Positions 56,195 to 63,347 of a DNA stretch of 64,000 nucleotides are shown here, one piece after another. The notes below the pieces were generated by a model. It ran no database searches. It saw only the letters and a list, made by a program, of their open reading frames with translations, and was not told the origin of the DNA. Source of the DNA: Thermocrispum agreste DSM 44070 (lineage in GTDB: Bacteria; Actinomycetota; Actinomycetes; Mycobacteriales; Pseudonocardiaceae); contig NZ_ATYX01000006.1 in assembly GCF_000427905.1 (NCBI RefSeq), positions 62,001 to 126,000 on the forward strand. Direction: 5' to 3'. Each line of letters begins with the position of its first letter. Positions within the stretch are counted from its first letter, which is position 1. Position numbers and translations under genes: made by a program.

Positions 56195-57580
56195 ATGCGC
56201 ACGCTGATCCGCGGCGGGACCGTGGTCAACGCCACCGGCCCGGTCGTCGCCGACGTGCTGATCACGGGGGAGACCATCGGCGCGGTCACCGAGCCGGGCC
56301 TGATCACGGTGGCCGACGAGGAAGTCGACGCCACCGGCAAGTACGTGATCCCGGGTGGCATCGACGCGCACACGCACATGGAGATGCCGTTCGGCGGGAC
56401 CTACTCGTCGGACACGTTCGCCACCGGGACGACCGCGGCCGCGTGGGGTGGCACCACCACCATCATCGACTTCGCGGTGCAGAAGAAGGGCACGTCGCTG
56501 CTGGCGACGCTGGACGCCTGGCACGAGAAGGCCGACGGCCACTGTGCCGTCGACTACGGCTTCCACATGATCGTCGCCGACGTCGACGACCAGTCGTTGA
56601 AAGAGATGCAGTCGTGCATCGACCAGGGCGTGAACAGCTTCAAGATGTTCATGGCCTACCCGGGGGTGTTCTACGCCACCGACGGCGAGATCCTGCGGGC
56701 GATGCAGCGGGCCACCGAGACCGGCGCGCTGATCATGATGCACGCGGAGAACGGCATCGCGATCGACGAGCTGGTGGCCGAGGCGCTGGCCGCCGGCCAC
56801 ATCGACCCGGTCCAGCACGGGCTCACCCGGCCGCCGGAGCTGGAGGGAGAGGCGACGTCGCGGGCGATCCAGCTGGCGCGGGTCACCGGTGCACCGCTGT
56901 ACATCGTGCACCTGTCGGCCCGGCATGCGCTGGAGGCGGTGGCCGAAGCCCGGGACACCGGGCAGAACGTGTTCGCCGAAACCTGCCCGCAGTACCTCTA
57001 CCTGTCGTTGGACGACCTGGCCAAGCCGGACTTCGAGGGCGCCAAGTACGTGGCGTCCCCGCCGCTGCGGACCAAGGACCACCAGCAGGACCTGTGGCGC
57101 GGGCTGCGCACCAACGACCTGTCGGTCGTGTCCACCGACCACTGCCCGTTCTGTTTCAAGGATCAGAAGGAGCTGGGCAGGAGCGACTTCTCCAAGATCC
57201 CCAACGGCATGCCGGGGGTGGAGCACCGGATGGACCTGCTGCACCAGGGCGTGGTGGCCGGGGAGATCTCGCCGGCGCGCTGGGTGGAGATCGCCTCCAC
57301 CACGCCGGCCAGGATGTTCGGTCTCTACCCGCGCAAGGGGGTCATCGCGCCCGGGGCGGATGCGGACGTGGTCGTCTACGACCCGAACGCCAAGCAGACG
57401 ATCTCGGCCGCCACCCACCACATGAACGTCGACTACTCGGCCTACGAGGGCATGGAGATCACCGGCAAGGTCGACGTGGTGTTCTCGCGCGGCACCAAGG
57501 TGATCGCCGACGGTGCCTTCCACGGCAAGGAAGGGCACGGCAGGTTCCTCAGCCGCGAGCTGTCGCAGTACCTGCTGTAG
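56195..57580 (+). CDS. Dihydropyrimidinase / D-hydantoinase
   Basis: A 461-residue binuclear zinc amidohydrolase opening the ring of dihydrouracil, dihydrothymine or hydantoins. All metal ligands are at the standard positions: H59, H61 (DAHTHMEMPF), carboxylated K150 (SFKMFMAY), H183 (HAEN), H239 (VHLSA) and D315 (STDHCPF). GGTYSSDTFATGTTAAAWGGTTT is the family core. The ATG has GGGGGGAG upstream. The gene lies between beta-ureidopropionase and an LLM oxidoreductase, with gaps of 13 and 9 bases. Confidence 0.95.
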   Translation: MRTLIRGGTVVNATGPVVADVLITGETIGAVTEPGLITVADEEVDATGKYVIPGGIDAHTHMEMPFGGTYSSDTFATGTTAAAWGGTTTIIDFAVQKKGTSLLATLDAWHEKADGHCAVDYGFHMIVADVDDQSLKEMQSCIDQGVNSFKMFMAYPGVFYATDGEILRAMQRATETGALIMMHAENGIAIDELVAEALAAGHIDPVQHGLTRPPELEGEATSRAIQLARVTGAPLYIVHLSARHALEAVAEARDTGQNVFAETCPQYLYLSLDDLAKPDFEGAKYVASPPLRTKDHQQDLWRGLRTNDLSVVSTDHCPFCFKDQKELGRSDFSKIPNGMPGVEHRMDLLHQGVVAGEISPARWVEIASTTPARMFGLYPRKGVIAPGADADVVVYDPNAKQTISAATHHMNVDYSAYEGMEITGKVDVVFSRGTKVIADGAFHGKEGHGRFLSRELSQYLL

Positions 57581-57589
57581 GGGGCCGCG

Positions 57590-58648
57590 ATGGACTTCGG
57601 AGTGGTGCTGCAGTGCGACCCGCCCGCGCGCGAGGTGGTGCGGCTGATGACCGAGGCCGAGCAGCGCGGCTTCGGCTACGGCTGGGTGTTCGACTCCACG
57701 GTGCTGTGGCAGGAGCCGTACGTGATCCTCTCGCAGGTGCTGGCGGCGACCGAGCGCATGGTCGTCGGTCCGATGGTGACCAACCCGGGCACCAGGGACT
57801 GGTCGGTGACCGCTTCGGTGTTCGCCACGCTCAACGACATGTACGGCAACCGCACGGTCTGCGGGATCGGCCGGGGCGACTCGGCGCACCGGGTCGTCGG
57901 CATGAAGCCGGCGACGCTGGCGCGGCTGCGGGAGGCGATGCGGGCGATCCGGGACCTGGCTTGCGGCCGGGAAGCCGTCCTGCACGACGACACGCGGGTG
58001 CGCATCCCGTGGGTGCGGGACGGCAAGCTGGAGGTCTGGATGGCCGGGTACGGCCCGAAGGCGCTCAAACTGTGCGGTGAGGAAGCCGACGGGTTCATCC
58101 TGCAGACCGCCGACCCGGCGATCGCCCGGTGGACCATCACCGCGGTGCGCCAGGCCGCCGAGCAGGCCGGCCGCGACCCGGACAGCATCACCATGTGCGT
58201 GGCTGCACCCGCCTACGTCGGCGACGACGTCGAACACCAGCGCGACCAGCTGCGTTGGTTCGGCGGGATGGTCGGCAACCACGTCGCCGACCTGGTCGCC
58301 CGCTACGGCGAATCGGGCCCGGTGCCGCGCGAGCTGACCGACTACATCAAGGGCAGGCAAGGCTACGACTACAGCCACCACGGCCGGGCGGGCAACCCGT
58401 CGGCGGACTTCGTGCCGGACGACATCGTCGACCGGTTCTGTCTGGTCGGGCCGGCCTCGGCACACGTCGAACGGCTCGCCGAACTGCGCGAGCTGGGTGT
58501 CGGCCAGTTCGCGCTGTACCTGATGCACGACGACAAGGACAAGACCTTGGCGTCCTACGGCGAGGAGATCATCCCCGCGTGCGGTGACCAGGTTCGCGGG
58601 TGTCGGTGCGGACCTGTCGCGGGCTGGGCCGTTCGCCGCGTGCGGTGA
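57590..58648 (+). CDS. LLM-class (luciferase-like) flavin/F420-dependent oxidoreductase, hydantoinase-associated
   Basis: A 352-residue TIM-barrel protein of the luciferase-like superfamily: MDFGVVLQCDPPAREVVRL at the start, GYGWVFDSTVLWQEPY, VVGPMVTNPGTRDW, VCGIGRGDSAHRVVGM for phosphate/flavin binding, and LEVWMAGYGPKALKL. It lies 9 nt after the dihydropyrimidinase gene. F420 rather than FMN use is likely in actinobacteria but cannot be proven here. Two roles fit the context: reduction of uracil/thymine to the dihydro form, or an FMN/O2 ring-opening oxygenase comparable to RutA. The last ~20 residues follow a 19-bp repeat and may not be ancestral. Confidence 0.85.
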   Translation: MDFGVVLQCDPPAREVVRLMTEAEQRGFGYGWVFDSTVLWQEPYVILSQVLAATERMVVGPMVTNPGTRDWSVTASVFATLNDMYGNRTVCGIGRGDSAHRVVGMKPATLARLREAMRAIRDLACGREAVLHDDTRVRIPWVRDGKLEVWMAGYGPKALKLCGEEADGFILQTADPAIARWTITAVRQAAEQAGRDPDSITMCVAAPAYVGDDVEHQRDQLRWFGGMVGNHVADLVARYGESGPVPRELTDYIKGRQGYDYSHHGRAGNPSADFVPDDIVDRFCLVGPASAHVERLAELRELGVGQFALYLMHDDKDKTLASYGEEIIPACGDQVRGCRCGPVAGWAVRRVR

Positions 58649-58654
58649 CCAGGT
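58575..58654. repeat. 19-bp direct repeat at the 3' end of the LLM gene
   Basis: CCGCGTGCGGTGACCAGGT occurs at 58575-58593 and 58636-58654, 61 bp apart. In the first copy it encodes PACGDQV; in the second it supplies the stop codon in another frame. Confidence 0.9.
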
Positions 58655-58662
58655 GCCGGGTG

Positions 58663-59718
58663 CTACGGCCTGGCCTCGACGACCAGATTGAACGGCGTCT
58701 CCGCCGCTTTGCGCACCTGCGTGAAGCCGGCGTCGGTCAGCAGCGCGGTGAGCCTGCTGAGGCCTGCCTGGGCGCCGAGGGCGGTACGAGGGTGTTCGGT
58801 CATCGAGTGTGCGACGCAGATGACCGTCGATGCCCCGTAGTAGAGCCGTCCGACCGGGGTGAAGTTGTCCTCGACCTTGTCGTTGGCATACGGCTCGACC
58901 AGCATGAACGTGCCGTCCGGGCGAAGTGATTCCCGGATGTGCCGGGCGGCGCCGAGCGGATCGGGCATGTCGTGCAGCGCGTCGAAGACGGTGACCAGGT
59001 CGTAGTCGGTCCCGGGGAAGTCGGCCGCGGCGGACACCTCGAACGTCGCGGCGGAGCCCAGCCCGGCCTCCTCGGCCCGCTTGCGTGCCTGATCGATCGA
59101 GGCCGCGTGGTAGTCGAACCCGGTGACGTGCGAGTTCGGGTACGACGCTGCGAGCAACAGCGTCGACGAGCCGTGTCCGCAGCCCACGTCGGCCGCGCGC
59201 GCTCCGGCGCGCAGCTTGTCCTCGACCCCGTCCAATGCGGGAATCCACTCCGGGATCAGGTTCGCGGCGTAGCCCGGTCGGAAGAAGCGCTCGGTGCCCT
59301 CGAACAGTTCGGTGTCCTGCTCGTGCCAGCCGAATCCGGAATCGGACCGGATGGCCTCGGTGATCGGCTCGACGTTCTTGGTGACCGCGACCGGAATGTG
59401 GAACGCGGCCGCGATCTGCATGCCGTCCGGTGCGGCCAGGGCGAACGCCTGCTCCTCGGTCAGCGAGAAGTGCTCGGTCGCCGGGTCGTAGCTGACGTAG
59501 CCGCCGGCTGCCTGCGACTTCAGCCATTCCGCCGTGTACCGCTCGCTGATCCCGGCATGCTCGGCGACCTCGGCCGGTGTCGCAGGCATGACGGCCAGCA
59601 GCGCCCGGTAGAGCCCCAGCCGGTCGCCGATCACCGCGTTGACCGCTTGGAAGCTTCCGCCGAGATCGGTGACGAAGCTGCCCAGCAGCTCCTTCAGTTT
59701 GCTCTCGTCGACGGCCAT
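58663..59718 (-). CDS. SAM-dependent class I methyltransferase with N-terminal winged helix
   Basis: A 351-residue protein: an N-terminal helical/winged-helix dimerisation domain (about 1-75, with TPAEVAEHAGISERYTAEWLKSQAAGGYV) and a Rossmann methyltransferase domain with motif I AADVGCGHGSSTLLLA (about 173-188), VTGFDYHAASIDQAR and DLVTVFDALHDMPDP. It resembles O-methyltransferase-like proteins of actinobacteria; the substrate is unknown. The ATG has GGAGG 6 nt upstream. It is convergent with the LLM gene and divergent from folC. Confidence 0.88.
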   Translation of the reverse strand: MAVDESKLKELLGSFVTDLGGSFQAVNAVIGDRLGLYRALLAVMPATPAEVAEHAGISERYTAEWLKSQAAGGYVSYDPATEHFSLTEEQAFALAAPDGMQIAAAFHIPVAVTKNVEPITEAIRSDSGFGWHEQDTELFEGTERFFRPGYAANLIPEWIPALDGVEDKLRAGARAADVGCGHGSSTLLLAASYPNSHVTGFDYHAASIDQARKRAEEAGLGSAATFEVSAAADFPGTDYDLVTVFDALHDMPDPLGAARHIRESLRPDGTFMLVEPYANDKVEDNFTPVGRLYYGASTVICVAHSMTEHPRTALGAQAGLSRLTALLTDAGFTQVRKAAETPFNLVVEARP

Positions 59719-59905
59719 GTCGGCCTCCTCGCCGTGGTTCGGGCCCCTGCCCGGACGTCGGGCGCGGACAAGGGCCGGTTACGGTGCTCGAACCCGCTGC
59801 TGGCCGGTTGGTCCGCAGGCCGTCGCGGCATGCTCCGGGCAGCCGACGTGAGGTCGCGCGTTCGGGGGTGCCGTTCCCGTCGTCCGATCGTCACCGTGCG
59901 GCTCG

Positions 59906-59911
59906 TAGACT
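59906..59911 (+). promoter_or_regulatory. -10 element of leaderless folC
   Basis: TAGACT is placed 6 nt before the GTG at 59918, as upstream of valS. Confidence 0.65.
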
Positions 59912-59917
59912 CGGCTG

Positions 59918-61411
59918 GTGGCCGAGGACGAGACCTATCCCGATGACGAGCTCGCGGGCGACGACGTGCCCGTGGCGGGGCCGTTGCCGGACGACGACGA
60001 CCGGGACCACGCCCCCGACGAGCCGGTAGTCGAGGACCCTGCCGAGCTGGAGCGGGACCGGCAGCGGCTGCTGGCCGTGGAGGCCGAACTCGACCAGCGC
60101 TGGCCGGAGACCAGGATCGCGCCGTCGCTGGACCGCATCGCCACACTGCTGAACCTGCTGGGGGAGCCGCACAAGTCGTATCCGGTGGTGCAGGTGGCGG
60201 GCACCAACGGCAAGGGTTCCACGGTGCGGATGATCGACACCCTGCTCAGCGCCATGGGCCTGCGGGTGGGCCGGTACACCAGCCCGCACCTGCAGATCGT
60301 CACCGAACGGATCGCGCTGGACGGCGAGCCGATCCGGCCGGGGCGCTACGTCGACGTGTACCAGGACCTCGCGCCGTTCGTGGCGATGGTGGACCGCGCG
60401 GCCGGGGAGAGCGGCCAGCGGATGACGAAGTTCGAGGTGCTCACCGGCATGGCCTACGCCGCCTTCGCCGACGCGCCGGTCGACGTGGCCGTGGTCGAGG
60501 CCGGCATGGGCGGCAGCTGGGACGCCACGTCGGTGGCCGATGCGCAGATCGCCGCCATCGCGCCGATCAGCCTGGACCACACCGACTACCTGGGTGAGGA
60601 CCTGCGGTCCATCGCCGCGGAGAAGGCGGGGATCATCAAACCGGGTTCGATCGCGGTGATCGGCGAACAGCACCCGGAGGCCATGCGGGTGCTGCTGGAG
60701 CGCGCCGTGGAGGTCGACGCCACGGTGGCGCGCAGCGGCCAGGAGTTCGGGGTGCTCAAGCGCGAGATCGCCGTCGGCGGCCAGATGCTGACGCTGCAGG
60801 GGCTCGGCGGCGTGTACGACGAGATCATGCTGCCGCTGCACGGCGAGCACCAGGCGAAGAACGCCGCGCTGGCGCTGGCCACGGTCGAGGCGTTCCTGGG
60901 AGCGGGCAAGGACCGCTCGCTCGAGGTGGACACCGTGCGGGAAGCGTTCGCGGCGGTGCAGCTCCCGGCGCGCCTGGAGCGCGCGCGGTCGGCACCCACC
61001 GTGCTGCTGGACGCGGCGCACAATCCCGCCGGTGCGGCCGCTGTGGCCGAGGCGCTGGACGGCGAGTTCGCGTTCCGGAGGCTGGCGCTGGTGGTGTCGA
61101 TCATGCGGGACAAGGACGCACGCGGCATCCTCGATGCGCTCGAGCCGGTGGTGCACGACGTGGTGGTGACCCGCAACTCGTCCCCGCGGGCCATGCCCGT
61201 CGGGCAGCTCGGCAAACTGGCCAGGGAGATCTTCGGCGAGGATCGCGTCGTGGCCGAGCCCGACTTCCCGACGGCGTTCGAGACCGCGGTGAGCCTGGTG
61301 GAGGAAGGCGCGACCGTCGAGCAGGAGCTGTCCGGCGGCGGGGTGCTGATCACCGGCTCGGTCGTCACCGCGGGCGACGCCCGCACCCTGCTCGGACTGG
61401 AGCCGGCATGA
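59918..61411 (+). CDS. folC: Bifunctional dihydrofolate synthase / folylpolyglutamate synthase
   Basis: A 497-residue Mur-ligase-family enzyme that adds glutamate to dihydropteroate and tetrahydrofolates. The P-loop is VAGTNGKGST (93-102), followed by RVGRYTSPHLQIVTERI (folate/metal site), DVAVVEAGMGGSWDATSV, SLDHTDYLGEDLRSIAAEKAGIIKPG and VLLDAAHNPAGA. The N-terminal ~45 residues are acidic and variable. The stop overlaps the next start (ATGA). This is the resumption of the valS-folC-DUF4233-ndk order of M. tuberculosis. Confidence 0.96.
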   Translation: MAEDETYPDDELAGDDVPVAGPLPDDDDRDHAPDEPVVEDPAELERDRQRLLAVEAELDQRWPETRIAPSLDRIATLLNLLGEPHKSYPVVQVAGTNGKGSTVRMIDTLLSAMGLRVGRYTSPHLQIVTERIALDGEPIRPGRYVDVYQDLAPFVAMVDRAAGESGQRMTKFEVLTGMAYAAFADAPVDVAVVEAGMGGSWDATSVADAQIAAIAPISLDHTDYLGEDLRSIAAEKAGIIKPGSIAVIGEQHPEAMRVLLERAVEVDATVARSGQEFGVLKREIAVGGQMLTLQGLGGVYDEIMLPLHGEHQAKNAALALATVEAFLGAGKDRSLEVDTVREAFAAVQLPARLERARSAPTVLLDAAHNPAGAAAVAEALDGEFAFRRLALVVSIMRDKDARGILDALEPVVHDVVVTRNSSPRAMPVGQLGKLAREIFGEDRVVAEPDFPTAFETAVSLVEEGATVEQELSGGGVLITGSVVTAGDARTLLGLEPA

Positions 61412-61812
61412 GCGAGGACGCCGTCCCGGAGCGGGAACAGGCCCCGAAGGACCCAATGAAGGGCTTCCGCGGGGTGATGTCCGGAACGCTGGTGATGGAG
61501 GCCATCACCCTCGGCCTTGCCCTGCCGGTCATCGACCGGCTGGGCGACGGGCTGACCAGCGTCACCGGCTGGCTGGTGGGCGGGCTGGCGGTGGTGCTGC
61601 TCGTGCTCTGCGCGTTCGTGCGGTCCCCGCGCATCACCGAAACCATCGTCGCGCTGCAGCTGGTGCTGGTCGTGTTCGTGGTGGTCGAGCCCCCGGTCGG
61701 CATCATCGGGATCGTCTTCCTGGTGGCGTGGCTGATCTTGTTCCGGTTGCGGGCCAAGGTGGCCGAGCAGATCGCCGGCGGCACGCTGCCCAGCACCCGG
61801 CAGGGGGAGTGA
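61408..61812 (+). CDS. DUF4233 membrane protein
   Basis: A 134-residue protein with four likely membrane segments (GTLVMEAITLGLALPVI, LVGGLAVVLLVLCAFV, TIVALQLVLVVFVVVEP, IIGIVFLVAWLILF) preceded by DPMKGFRGVMSG. It belongs to the actinobacterial DUF4233 family (Rv2446c-like). The function is unknown. It is translationally coupled to folC by a 4-nt overlap, a conserved arrangement. Confidence 0.92.
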   Translation: MSEDAVPEREQAPKDPMKGFRGVMSGTLVMEAITLGLALPVIDRLGDGLTSVTGWLVGGLAVVLLVLCAFVRSPRITETIVALQLVLVVFVVVEPPVGIIGIVFLVAWLILFRLRAKVAEQIAGGTLPSTRQGE

Positions 61813-61857
61813 CACCCGGTGCCGCACCCTGGTCCCGGCCTGCCTGCCGCCTGCTCG

Positions 61858-61863
61858 TAAGCT
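61858..61863 (+). promoter_or_regulatory. -10 element upstream of ndk
   Basis: TAAGCT fits TANNNT and would give a leader of about 33 nt with the ribosome binding site GGAAAGGG at 61888-61895. Confidence 0.45.
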
Positions 61864-61902
61864 GCGCTCGACACAACGGCTGGCAGGAAAGGGACTTCTC
61901 AC

Positions 61903-62313
61903 GTGACTGAGCGGACGCTGGTGCTGGTCAAGCCGGACGGTGTGAGCCGTGGCCTGGTGGGCGAGGTGATCAGCCGGATCGAGCGCAAGGGGCTGAAGCT
62001 GGCCGCGCTCGAGCTGCGCACGGTGCCGACCGAGCTGGCCGAGGAGCACTACGCCGAGCACAAGGACAAGCCGTTCTTCGGCGAGCTGCTGGAGTTCATC
62101 ACCTCCGGCCCGGTGGTGGCCGCGGTGGTGGAAGGCGAGCGCGCGGTCGAGGCGTTCCGGCAGCTGGCCGGCGCCACCGACCCGGTCAGGGCGAACACCG
62201 GCAGCATCCGGGGCGACTTCGGCCTGCAGGTGCAGAACAACATCGTGCACGGGTCGGACTCTCCGGAGTCGGCCGAGCGCGAGATCAAGCTCTGGTTCCC
62301 GAACCTGGCCTGA
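61903..62313 (+). CDS. ndk: Nucleoside diphosphate kinase
   Basis: A 136-residue enzyme transferring the gamma phosphate among nucleoside di- and triphosphates. It starts [30 protein letters not shown] and contains the active-site [17 protein letters not shown] with the phosphorylated histidine. Length is standard. The GTG has GGAAAGGG about 7 nt upstream. Confidence 0.98.
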   Translation: MTERTLVLVKPDGVSRGLVGEVISRIERKGLKLAALELRTVPTELAEEHYAEHKDKPFFGELLEFITSGPVVAAVVEGERAVEAFRQLAGATDPVRANTGSIRGDFGLQVQNNIVHGSDSPESAEREIKLWFPNLA

Positions 62314-62848
62314 ACGGCCGGGGTGCGATCGGCCCGAGGTCGTCGGCCCGGGCCGGTCCCTCCGGCACGATCAGGGCATCCGGCTGGCCCGGTGGCGTCG
62401 TGCGCCCGGTGTGGCTGCGGCATGACGTCGCCGGGCCTTGCCGTGCTCGCCGCACGTCGTGGTGTCGCGACGCGCCGGGAAGTTCTCGTGGGGGCCGGGT
62501 TGGACGGAGTGATCGTGGCCGTGCCCGCTCCCGCCGGGTAGTGCTCGTGGGGCCTGGCCTGGCCTGCGCGTCTTCGTCCGGGGAGCCGTGCAGCGACGGG
62601 ATCCGTACCCGTCGTGCGGTTCACCGGGAGGCCACCGGTTGGGTCTGCCTGGAGCTGGACCGCCCGCTCCACCGGGACTCCAGTCGGGATCAGGACGATC
62701 CGGATCACGCAAGGGACACGCTGCTTGGCTTCTGAACACACGCCCCCTCCTCGGGTCTTACGGGCCTCGGGGAGGGGGCCGTTCTGCACCTCAGGGGTAG
62801 TTGGAATCCCAGCCGATACACGTGGGAGACCGTGCACCGGCTGGGAAG
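62314..62848. other. Gene-free region after ndk
   Basis: No gene is supported in these 535 bases. An open frame ends TLLGF at 62735 and has some Asp/Arg-rich protein-like sequence near its end, but no start with a ribosome binding site. A hairpin lies at 62742-62779. The boundary between the conserved block and the accessory unit that follows falls here. Confidence 0.6.
62742..62779. terminator. GC-rich hairpin
   Basis: A 9-bp stem GCCCCCTCC/GGAGGGGGC with a 20-nt loop. It lies about 70 bases past the stop of the minus-strand small gene and could terminate that unit. Confidence 0.55.
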
Positions 62849-63127
62849 TCACAAGGGGAAGTCAAGCACCGTGGCCCCGGCGCGCTCGAGTTCCATCTTG
62901 GGGCCGATCACCTCGTCGGACACGCTTGAGTCGATGGTGCTCACGCGCTCCCAATTGACCCGCGCAATGAAGTCTCCGATTTCGGCCAGGTGCTCGCCGT
63001 ACCTACGCAGGATCGGCGAATCGGGCAGGTCGCCTTCGCGCAGGGCGCGAGTGATCATCAGCACCCCGCGCGCCAGGTCTACATTCGTCTGCGCCACTTC
63101 GGCCAGCAGCGTTCGATTGATGTCCAT
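62849..63127 (-). CDS. Small protein, unknown function
   Basis: A 92-residue, mostly helical protein without recognised domain: MDINRTLLAEVAQTNVDLARGVLM, then TRALREGDLPDSPILRRYGEHLAEIGDFIARVNWERV and a short beta-like end (GATVLDFPL). ATG 63127 has GAGGGG 5 nt upstream. It follows and overlaps another small ORF and is divergent from an XRE/DUF5753 regulator; small helical proteins of this kind often accompany such regulators in actinomycetes, but I can assign no function. Confidence 0.75.
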   Translation of the reverse strand: MDINRTLLAEVAQTNVDLARGVLMITRALREGDLPDSPILRRYGEHLAEIGDFIARVNWERVSTIDSSVSDEVIGPKMELERAGATVLDFPL

Positions 63128-63236
63128 CGGTTCCCCTCGGGCCGCACACCGGACAGTCCGGCTGGTCGTGGTCGAGCGGGGGCCTGTGCCCCATGCACGT
63201 GAAGGTGACCGAGAAGGTGATCGCCCTCGTTCCCAT
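63003..63236 (-). CDS. Possible small metal-binding peptide
   Basis: An ORF of 77 codons whose ATG has GGAGG at ideal spacing (6 nt), so translation from here is likely. The first half, ITFSVTFTCMGHRPPLDHD then PDCPVCGPRG, has a C-x2-H and C-x2-C pattern like a small zinc ribbon. The second half overlaps the next gene by 125 bases in another frame and is Arg/Ala-rich, so the ancestral protein may have been shorter. No family is recognised. Confidence 0.5.
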   Translation of the reverse strand: MGTRAITFSVTFTCMGHRPPLDHDQPDCPVCGPRGTDGHQSNAAGRSGADECRPGARGADDHSRPARRRPARFADPA

Positions 63237-63274
63237 GCGTTGCCTCCCGCGCCCCTCCGTGCAACCATTGCTAC

Positions 63275-63309
63275 TTGCAGTGCAAGCGTTGCAACAACAA
63301 TTTGTTGCA
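63275..63309. promoter_or_regulatory. TTGCA/TGCAA operator array between divergent genes
   Basis: A palindrome TTGCA-G-TGCAA (63275-63285) is followed by a dyad TGCAACAA-CAAT-TTGTTGCA (63290-63309), with further GCGTTGC/GCAACGC outside it. The stretch is markedly AT-rich for this genome. It lies between the XRE regulator and the small genes, so autoregulation by the XRE protein is the simplest reading. Confidence 0.65.
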
Positions 63310-63347
63310 GCAACGCAACCTCAAGGGAGCACCCGATCGGAGTAGGA

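Noticed and set aside
55961-59527. An 1188-codon minus-strand open frame across the dihydropyrimidinase and LLM genes
   Set aside because: It is antisense to two genes with complete catalytic motifs and its translation shows no recognisable fold; long antisense frames are expected at this GC content.
62400-62735. Open frame after ndk ending TLLGF
   Set aside because: Some Asp/Arg-rich protein-like sequence near the end, but no supported start and no family I recognise; described only as gene-free region.
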